A stretch of DNA of 64,000 nt. Origin: JALHFZ01 sp963674625 (lineage in GTDB: Bacteria; Synergistota; Synergistia; Synergistales; Aminobacteriaceae). The position numbers and the translations under genes are program-made. The first letter of the stretch is position 1. Each line of letters starts with the position of its first letter. The stretch is taken from NCBI GenBank assembly GCA_963674625.2, contig CAXXXO010000002.1, positions 62,001 through 126,000 on the forward strand. Reading direction: 5' to 3'. The notes under the pieces were generated by a model. It was not told the DNA's origin, searched no databases, and saw only the letters and a program-made list of their open reading frames with translations. Positions 35,706 through 43,500 of this stretch are shown one piece after another.

Positions 35706-36727
35706 TGCCCCGCATCCTGAAGGTGGATCCCTGGAACCCCGGGGAGGAACCCATCGAAGAGGCGGCAGCTCTGCTCGGCTCCGGGGGGCTCGTGGCCTTT
35801 CCTACGGAGACGGTCTACGGCCTCGGGGCGAACGGACTGGACGGCAGAGCTGCCGCCCGGATATTCTCCGCCAAGGGGCGTCCTCCGGACAACCCCCTCA
35901 TCCTCCATTTCTCCGCTCCCGGTGAGGTCGAAGTTGCCGCCCGCCTTTCCCCGAGAGCCCGGCGCCTGATGGACATCTTCTGGCCGGGGCCTCTCACCCT
36001 CGTCCTCCCCGCAAGGGAAGGCATCCCCCCCGAGGTGACTGCAGGCCTCTCCACCGTGGCGGTCCGGATGCCCTCTCATCCCGTCGCCCTCGCCCTTCTT
36101 TCCCGCACGGGTTTTCCGGTCGCCGCACCCAGCGCGAATTCCAGCGGACGGCCCAGCCCCACTGACGCCGCATCCGTCGCCTCGGACCTCGGCGACAGGG
36201 TTGACCTCATCCTCGACGGGGGATCTTCCTCCGTCGGGGTGGAGTCCACGGTGCTCGATCTGACAGGCCCTGAAATGATCCTGCTTCGGCCGGGGGGGTG
36301 CCCTGTGGAGGAGATAGAAATCCGGACGGGAGAGAAAGTGCTCCTTGCAGGAGGTGCCGTGAACCGTTCTCCCGGAACGCGGTACCGTCATTACGCTCCC
36401 CTCGTTCCACTCCTTCTCGCCGGAGACGAAGGGGTCCGGGAGCGGGTGCTCGCCCAGAAGGGAAGGGCCGCATGGGTCGGCATGGCATCTCCCGAGGCTT
36501 TCTTCGGCAGGGACGTCGTGCCCGACGAGTACAGCATACGGTTTTCAAATCCGGAAAATTACGCAAGGGGCCTTTTTTCCGCCCTGCGGACCCTCGAGGC
36601 CAGCGGAGCCCGGATCATCGTCGCCGAGTGGCCGGAGGAGGCGGGGATCGGCCGGGCCCTTCGGGACAGGCTCTACCGGGCGTCCAGGGAGGAGTTCAGC
36701 ACTTTGCCCCTTTCCCGTTCCACATGA
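35705..36727 (+). CDS. tsaC: threonylcarbamoyl-AMP synthase (Sua5/YwlC type)
   Basis: Makes threonylcarbamoyl-AMP from threonine, bicarbonate and ATP for the t6A37 modification of ANN-decoding tRNAs. 340 residues: YrdC domain with FPTETVYGLGAN, AKGRPPDNPLI (KxR), WPGPLTLVL, AVRMPSHP and PSANSSGRPSPT (SxN), a linker SPGTRYRHYAP, and a C-terminal Sua5 domain. The two-domain length marks the YwlC/Sua5 type rather than short TsaC. Start overlaps the tgt stop (TAATG) with GGGGGAGG upstream. Confidence 0.94.
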   Translation: MPRILKVDPWNPGEEPIEEAAALLGSGGLVAFPTETVYGLGANGLDGRAAARIFSAKGRPPDNPLILHFSAPGEVEVAARLSPRARRLMDIFWPGPLTLVLPAREGIPPEVTAGLSTVAVRMPSHPVALALLSRTGFPVAAPSANSSGRPSPTDAASVASDLGDRVDLILDGGSSSVGVESTVLDLTGPEMILLRPGGCPVEEIEIRTGEKVLLAGGAVNRSPGTRYRHYAPLVPLLLAGDEGVRERVLAQKGRAAWVGMASPEAFFGRDVVPDEYSIRFSNPENYARGLFSALRTLEASGARIIVAEWPEEAGIGRALRDRLYRASREEFSTLPLSRST

Positions 36728-36740
36728 TTTTTCTTCCCCC

Positions 36741-36769
36741 TTGCCAAAGCCCCTTCCCCTTGCTACAAT
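36741..36769 (+). promoter_or_regulatory. promoter of tRNA-Leu
   Basis: TTGCCA (36741-36746), 17-base spacer, TACAAT (36764-36769) preceded by TG and one base (extended -10). Expected start near 36776, about 12 bases before the mature tRNA. Confidence 0.75.
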
Positions 36770-36787
36770 TACCCCCGTACTTTCCAA

Positions 36788-36874
36788 GCCGGGGTGGCGG
36801 AATTGGTAGACGCGCTAGATTCAGGTTCTAGTGGGCGATAGCCTGTCGGGGTTCGAGTCCCCGCCTCGGCACCA
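36788..36874 (+). tRNA. tRNA-Leu(CAG)
   Basis: 87-base type II tRNA with encoded CCA. Acceptor GCCGGGG pairs with CCTCGGC (one G-U), the D arm has TGGCGGAATTGGTAGACGC, the anticodon stem CTAGA/TCTAG closes the loop TTCAGGT (anticodon CAG), there is a long variable arm, and the T arm has GGTTCGAGTCC. Leucine identity also fits the A73 discriminator. Confidence 0.97.
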
Positions 36875-36900
36875 TACAAAAACTTAAGAGCAACCTTTTG

Positions 36901-36946
36901 AAAAGGTCGTATTATGTCTGTTGACATAATGCGACCTTTTTGTTAT
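36901..36946 (+). terminator. terminator after tRNA-Leu, overlapping the rpoB promoter
   Basis: 18-base arms 36901-36918 (starting AAAAGGTCG, ending ATTATGTC) and 36923-36940 (GACATAAT...CGACCTTTT) around a TGTT loop, with one T-G wobble, followed by a T-rich tail. The right side contains TTGACA. Confidence 0.85.
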
Positions 36947-36949
36947 CTT
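36921..36949 (+). promoter_or_regulatory. candidate rpoBC promoter
   Basis: Consensus TTGACA (36921-36926), 17-base spacer, TATCTT (36944-36949) with TG one base before it (extended -10). The -35 lies in the loop and right arm of the terminator hairpin. Leader to rpoB would be about 50 bases. Confidence 0.6.
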
Positions 36950-37005
36950 TTCTATTTGTCAATGTTCATTTCCCACCAATCTTTTTTTGGGAGGTCATAT
37001 GTTTC

Positions 37006-40000
37006 ATGGCCGAATTTGTCCCCGTCAGCGCAGAGCGTCAGAGACTGACCTTCGGTCGGGCCCGGGATCTCGTCGAGATTCCGGACATGATCGAGGTCCA
37101 GCGCGATTCATATAACTGGTTTTACCAGGAAGACACTAAACCTGAGGCGCGGGTCCTTCACGGATTGCAGGAACTCCTCCAGGAGGTGTTTCCCATTGAA
37201 AGCTATGACGGCTCCTTCGCTCTCGAGTTCGTCCGCTATCTGCTCGACGACCCCGCCACCGGGGACGAGGAGGCGCGGCAGCGGGACATCACATGGTCCC
37301 GCCCGATCCGGGCGACGATCAGGCTCGTCAATCGAAAGACCAAGGAGGTTAAGGAAGAGGAGATCTTCCTCGGTGATTTCCCCCTCATGACCAACCGGGG
37401 CACCTTCATTATCAACGGAACGGAGCGGGTTGTGGTCAACCAGCTTGCCCGGTCCGCCGGAGTGTACTTCACCAGGGACGAGCAGATCCCCGGACAGGAA
37501 GTCTATTCCGCCAAGATTATTCCCGACCGGGGCGCCTGGCTCGAATTCAGCCTGACCCCGGGGGATCTCATCTCCGTGAATATCGACAACAGGAAAAAAA
37601 TCCCCGCCACCCTTCTTCTGAAGATCTTCGGAGCCGCCACGAACGAGAGCATCATCGATCTCTTCGGAGGCCGCCAGATCGAAAAGGACGTCTCCGACGA
37701 CGACATCCGGGGAATGATGTCCGCAGAGGCGGTTCTTGACCCGGAGGGGAACCTGATCCTTCCAAGGAACAAGACCGTCACGAAGGAGCATCTCGAAAAC
37801 CTGTGGACCATGGGCCGCACCAAAATCCGCGTTTGGGACGTGGATTCGGCCATCGCCACCACCCTTGAAAAAGACGGCGCCATGAACGCCGACGAGGCCA
37901 TGGTGGAGCTTTTCCGGAAGCTCCGCCCCAACGAGCCGGCCCGGATAGAAAACGCCAGGGAGTATGTCCATACCCTTTTCTTCGACCCCCGGAGGTACAA
38001 CCTCGGCCGGGTGGGCCGCTACAAGATGAACCGCCGCCTCGGTCTCGAGATCCCCGAGGAGATCCGGCTGCTTCAGAAAGAGGATATTGTCAACATTATG
38101 CGGGGAATTATCGATCTGAAAAATCCCGAGATGATGGATGACGACATCGACCATCTCGGAAACCGCCGGGTGCGTTCCGTGGGCGAGCTGCTTCAGAATC
38201 AGATACGGGTGGGACTTCTCCGGATGGAGCGGATTGCCAAGGAGCGTATGACCACTATTCCCGATCTCGGCAGCGCCATGGCCAGGGATCTCATCAATGT
38301 CCGTCCCATAGCCGCCTCCCTCAGGGAGTTCTTCGGCTCCGGCCAGCTCTCCCAGTTCATGGACCAGACCAACCCCCTTGCCGAAGTTACCCACCGCCGG
38401 CGCCTCTCGGCCCTCGGGCCCGGAGGACTCTCCCGGGAACGGGCGGGGTTTGAGGCCCGGGACGTTCACTATACCCATTACGGCCGGGTCTGCCCCATCG
38501 AAACACCCGAAGGGCCGAATATCGGTCTTGTGACCTCCCTCGCCACCTATGCGCGGCTGAACGAGTACGGCTTTCTCATCACTCCCCGCCGGAAGGTGGA
38601 AGACGGGCGGGTGACGGGCGAGATCGTATTCCTCTCCGCAGACGAGGAGGACATGATCCGTGTGGGAATGGCCAACACCCCCGTGGATGACAGCGGTCTG
38701 ATACTCGAGGATATGTGTTTTACCCGGCACCTGGGAAATATCGAAACTGTTCCGAAGGAAGAGGTCGATTATCTCGACGTCTCGCCGAAGCAGATCGTCT
38801 CTGCCTCCACGGCCCTCATCCCCTTCCTCGAACACGACGACGCCAACCGGGCCCTCATGGGGTCGAACATGCAGCGCCAGGCTGTGCCCCTCATCGCACC
38901 CGAGGCCCCTGTAGTGGGCACCGGAGTTGAGCACCGCATCGCCAAGGATTCAGGCTCCTGCGTCGTCGCCGTAAACGACGGCGTGGTCGAATACGTCGAT
39001 TCCAGCCGGATCGAAATCCGCAGAGGCGCCGAGACGCGCATATACAGCCTCGTCAAGTTCCGCCGGTCGAACCAGGGGACCATCATCCATCAAAAACCCA
39101 TCGTCTCGAAGGGAGACGCGGTTGTCAGGGGGCAGATCATCGCCGACGGCCAGGCAGTGGAGGGCGGGGAACTCGCCCTTGGGCGCAACGTCCTCGTGGC
39201 CTTCATGCCCTGGGAAGGGTACAATTTTGAAGACGCCATCCTCCTCAGCGAACGGCTCGTGAAGGAAGATTTCTATTCCTCCATCCACATCGAGGAGTAC
39301 GAAATCGAGGCCAGGGATACGAAGCTGGGGCCCGAGGAGATCACCCGGGACATTCCCAACGTTGGCGAGGACATGCTCAAGAATCTCGACGAGGGCGGCA
39401 TCGTCCGCGTGGGAGCCGAGGTCAACGCAGGGGATATCCTCGTGGGAAAGGTGACCCCCAAGGGAGAGTCAGACCAGACGCCCGAGGAAAAGCTTCTCCG
39501 GGCCATATTCGGAGAAAAGGCCAGGGAGGTCCGGGACACCTCGCTGAAAGTTCCCCACGGTGCCCGGGGAAAAATTGTCGCAGTCAAAGAAATGACCCGG
39601 GCGGACAGCCCCGATGCCCTGAGCCCCGGGGTGAACAAGGTCGTGAAGATTTACGTCGCCCAGCTCCGGAAGATCACCGTGGGGGATAAAATGGCCGGAC
39701 GGCACGGAAACAAGGGAGTCGTCTCCCGCATCCTCCCCGTGGAGGACATGCCCTACCTTCCCGACGGCACTCCCGTGGATGTGGTCTTGAACCCCCTCGG
39801 CGTGCCGAGCCGGATGAATCTCGGACAGGTTCTCGAGACCATCATGGGGTTCGTGGCCATGCAGAACGGATGGAAGGTGGCGACGCCGGTTTTCGAGGGA
39901 GCGAAGGAGCACGAGATCTTCGAGCTTCTCGGAAATCTGAGCAGAGAGAAATACCCGGAGCTTACGACGGACGGCATGATCACCCTGTACGACGGCCGGA

Positions 40001-40593
40001 CCGGGAACCCCTTCAAGAAGAAGATCACCATGGGGTGCATGTACATGATGAAGCTCATCCATCTCGTGGATGACAAAATTCATGCCCGTTCCATCGGCCC
40101 GTACAGTCTCATCACCCAGCAGCCCCTGGGGGGCAAGGCCCAGTTCGGCGGGCAGCGCTTCGGCGAAATGGAAGTATGGGCTCTCGAGGGGTACGGCGCG
40201 GCAAATATTCTCCAGGAGATGCTCACCGTCAAGTCGGACGATATCCGGGGACGGCTCAAGACCTACGAACGGATCGTCAAGGGGCAGAATCTCACGAAGC
40301 CTGGCGTTCCCGAGAGCTTCAGAGTGCTCGTCAAGGAACTTCAGGGACTCGGTCTCGACGTGGAAGTGAAATACAGCGACGGACAGATCGGCGAACTGCA
40401 GATGGACGAGGACGATGCCGATGCTCCGCCCCCCCGCTACTCTTCTCCGAGGGAGCGTATTTTCGAAGAGCAGCAGCGGGAGAAAAAGGACCCTGTATTT
40501 GACAAAGAAGAGCTGGAAGAGCTGCTGCCCGAGGAAGTCCTCTTCGGTGAGAAGCTTCCCGATGGAATGTCCATAGAAGAAGGGGATGAATAA
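37006..40593 (+). CDS. rpoB: DNA-directed RNA polymerase subunit beta
   Basis: Catalytic beta subunit of RNA polymerase, 1195 residues. Conserved blocks seen: the rifampicin pocket about 440-490 with SGQLSQFMDQTNPLAE and RRLSALGPGG (all main pocket residues look wild type), GRVCPIETPEGPNIGL, and the C-terminal GGKAQFGGQRFGEMEVWALE. Start ATG 37006 is 11 bases after GGGAGG (36989-36994); ATG 36999 is in another frame. The gene is headed by a tRNA instead of rplJ-rplL, so it has its own transcription signals. The 3' end overlaps rpoC by 8 bases. Confidence 0.98.
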   Translation: MAEFVPVSAERQRLTFGRARDLVEIPDMIEVQRDSYNWFYQEDTKPEARVLHGLQELLQEVFPIESYDGSFALEFVRYLLDDPATGDEEARQRDITWSRPIRATIRLVNRKTKEVKEEEIFLGDFPLMTNRGTFIINGTERVVVNQLARSAGVYFTRDEQIPGQEVYSAKIIPDRGAWLEFSLTPGDLISVNIDNRKKIPATLLLKIFGAATNESIIDLFGGRQIEKDVSDDDIRGMMSAEAVLDPEGNLILPRNKTVTKEHLENLWTMGRTKIRVWDVDSAIATTLEKDGAMNADEAMVELFRKLRPNEPARIENAREYVHTLFFDPRRYNLGRVGRYKMNRRLGLEIPEEIRLLQKEDIVNIMRGIIDLKNPEMMDDDIDHLGNRRVRSVGELLQNQIRVGLLRMERIAKERMTTIPDLGSAMARDLINVRPIAASLREFFGSGQLSQFMDQTNPLAEVTHRRRLSALGPGGLSRERAGFEARDVHYTHYGRVCPIETPEGPNIGLVTSLATYARLNEYGFLITPRRKVEDGRVTGEIVFLSADEEDMIRVGMANTPVDDSGLILEDMCFTRHLGNIETVPKEEVDYLDVSPKQIVSASTALIPFLEHDDANRALMGSNMQRQAVPLIAPEAPVVGTGVEHRIAKDSGSCVVAVNDGVVEYVDSSRIEIRRGAETRIYSLVKFRRSNQGTIIHQKPIVSKGDAVVRGQIIADGQAVEGGELALGRNVLVAFMPWEGYNFEDAILLSERLVKEDFYSSIHIEEYEIEARDTKLGPEEITRDIPNVGEDMLKNLDEGGIVRVGAEVNAGDILVGKVTPKGESDQTPEEKLLRAIFGEKAREVRDTSLKVPHGARGKIVAVKEMTRADSPDALSPGVNKVVKIYVAQLRKITVGDKMAGRHGNKGVVSRILPVEDMPYLPDGTPVDVVLNPLGVPSRMNLGQVLETIMGFVAMQNGWKVATPVFEGAKEHEIFELLGNLSREKYPELTTDGMITLYDGRTGNPFKKKITMGCMYMMKLIHLVDDKIHARSIGPYSLITQQPLGGKAQFGGQRFGEMEVWALEGYGAANILQEMLTVKSDDIRGRLKTYERIVKGQNLTKPGVPESFRVLVKELQGLGLDVEVKYSDGQIGELQMDEDDADAPPPRYSSPRERIFEEQQREKKDPVFDKEELEELLPEEVLFGEKLPDGMSIEEGDE

Positions 40594-43500
40594 ACAGATG
40601 GCCCAAAGGGAAATACTCGGCGTCCGGATCAAGCTCGCCAGTCCCGAGCGAATCCGGGAGCTTTCAAGCGGTGAGGTAAAAAAACCCGAGACCATCAATT
40701 ACAGAACGCTCCGTCCCGAAAAGGACGGCCTCTTCTGCGAGCGCATCTTCGGACCCACGAAGAGCTACGAGTGCGCCTGCGGAAAATACAAGCGCAGCGG
40801 TCCCAAGTTCAAGGGGATAATCTGCGACCGGTGCGGCGTGGAGGTCACGGACAACCGGGTGCGTCGTGAGCGTATGGGTCATATCGAGCTCGCCGCTCCC
40901 GTGGTGCACATCTGGTACCTCCGGGGCATTCCGAGCCGTCTGAGCCTTCTCCTGGGCACAACCACGAAGGACCTTGAAAAGGTCGTCTACTTCGCCCCCA
41001 CCCGCCAGCGGGAGGCCGCCTACAAGGTGGTCATGGAGGGCAGACGGATCGACCTCGCCCGGAAGAACGCGGTTCTCTCCGAGAGCGAAGTCCGGATTCA
41101 TACCCACTACGACCCGAAGTTCAAGGCCGAGGAGGCCTACAAGATCATCACAGTGGATGATGTGCCCGTGAACGAGGGGGATATGCTCTCGGCGAACCAG
41201 GTTTCCCGCCACAAGACCGAGTACGGCGACGAACTCTTCAAGGTCGAAACGGCCATGAGCCTTCTTTCGGTTCCCGAGAATACGGAATGGAAGGCAGGGG
41301 ACACCCTCTCTGCGGGGGATCTCGAAAAACTCAGGAAGCGCTTCGGCGACGCAGTGGAGGCCGAGCGGGCCTTCATGGGAAATTCCGAGGCCTTTATAGT
41401 CACCGCTGCGGTCCATCTTCCCTTTTCGAGAGGCGACGTCGTCTCGGACAGCGAATTCCGCCTCTACAGCACGAAGTACGCGGGACGGTTCACCGCCCAG
41501 AAGGAAGTCGTCACGGTGGAGGACCCTTGCTACCTCGTCATCGGTGAGGGGATGTCCCCCTTCGTCCCCTCGGACATCATCCTCGAGCGGGAGTACGAGC
41601 TCTGCGCATCCTACGACAAGAAGTTCCACGCCGGGATCGGCGCCGAAGGAGTACAGGCTCTTCTCGACCGCATCGACCTGGTCCAGCTCGCCGCATCCCT
41701 CCGGGAGGAGGTCTCGGAGAGCACAGGGCAGAAAAAGCGCAAGCTCATCAAGAGGCTCCAGGTGGCCGAGGATTTCCGCAAGGGCAACGCCACTGCGAAG
41801 TCCATGATCCTCGAGGTGCTGCCGGTCATCCCCCCCGACCTCCGTCCCATGGTGCAGCTCGACGGCGGCCGGTTCGCCACCTCCGACCTCAACGACCTCT
41901 ACCGGAGGGTCATCAACAGGAACAACCGCCTGAAGAAGCTCCAGGAGCTCAAGGCCCCTGAGATCATCATCCGGAACGAAAAGAGGATGCTTCAGGAGGC
42001 CGTGGACGCCCTCATAGACAACGGCCGGATGGGCAAGGCAGTCCTCGGGGCGGGCAACCGTCCTCTGAAGAGCCTCACCGACCTCCTGCGGGGAAAGAAG
42101 GGGCGGTTCCGCCAGAACCTTCTCGGCAAGCGGGTGGACTATTCGGGCCGGTCGGTCATCGTCATCGGCCCGCAGCTCAAGATCTACCAGTGCGGCCTCC
42201 CCAAGCAGATGGCCCTCGAGCTCTTCAAGCCCTTCGTCATCCGCCAGCTCGTGGAGCGGGGTCTCGCTCCCAACATCAAGAGCGCCCGGCGCATCATCGA
42301 GCGGGGCCGGGAGGAGATCTGGGGGATCCTCGAGGAGATCATCAAGGATCACCCGGTCATGCTCAACCGCGCCCCCACCCTTCACCGCCTCGGCATCCAG
42401 GCCTTCGAGCCGGTACTAATGGAGGGAAAGGCCATCCGTCTCCACCCAATGGTCTGCACGGCCTTCAACGCCGACTTCGACGGAGACCAGATGGCCGTTC
42501 ACGTGCCCCTGTCCATCGAATCCCAGGCGGAGGCCCGGCTACTCATGCTCTCGGCGAACAATCTTCTCTCTCCGGCGAGCGGGCGTCCCGTCATGACTCC
42601 CACCCAGGACATCGTGCTGGGGATCTACTATCTTACTGACATGAAGGACAAGGTCGAGGGGGAGGACCTGCCCCACTTCAGCGGGCTGGACGACGTCCTC
42701 GTGGCCTTCAACCATAACGTGGTTCACGTCAACAGCCGGGTGCGCATGAAGCGGGATCCCCTGTGGCCGCGGGATGCAAAGGACACGGAGGGGGACGACC
42801 GGTGGATGGAGACCTCCCCGGGACGGGTCGTCTTCAACTCCATCCTTCCCGAGGGGCTTCGGTACATCAACCGGCAGCTCGGCAAAAAGGACCTCGGAAT
42901 CATCCTGGACCGGGCCTACGACCTCGTGGACCGGGTCTCCATGGTGACCATGCTCGACGACATCAAGTCCCTGGGCTATCACTGGGCGACGGTGAGCGGC
43001 ATCAGCTTCGGCGTCCAGTCCATAATCATCCCGCCGGAGAAGGCGGAGCTCACCCGGGAGGCCATGGAGCAGGACGAAGAACTCAAGTCGGAGTACAACA
43101 TGGGTATTCTTACCTCGGACGAATACCTCTTCCAGAAGGAAAGCCTCTGGTCGGAGAAATCCCGGGCCATCGCCGACAGCATTGTGGACCACATGGAAAG
43201 GGATAACCCGATCCGCATGATGAGCGACAGCGGCGCCCGTGGAAGCAGGAGCCAGATGGGCCAGATGGCGGGAATCCGGGGGCTCATGTCCGACCCCTCG
43301 GGCCGGATCATCGACTATCCCATCACGGCGAACTTCCGGGAAGGGATGAACATGCTCGAGTACTTCATTTCCACCCACGGCGCCCGGAAGGGCCTTGCCG
43401 ACACCGCCCTGCGGACGGCCAAGTCCGGATACCTCACGAGGCGTCTCGTGGACGTGGCCCAGGACCTCATCATCACCGAGCACGACTGCGGAACGGACCA

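Noticed and set aside
37108..38934. Minus-strand frame of 608 codons opposite rpoB
   Set aside because: Antisense shadow of a universally conserved gene with low-complexity translation.
41070..41600. Inserted foreign gene within rpoC
   Set aside because: The frame is continuous and similar insertions are native to beta' in several phyla; base composition matches the flanks.
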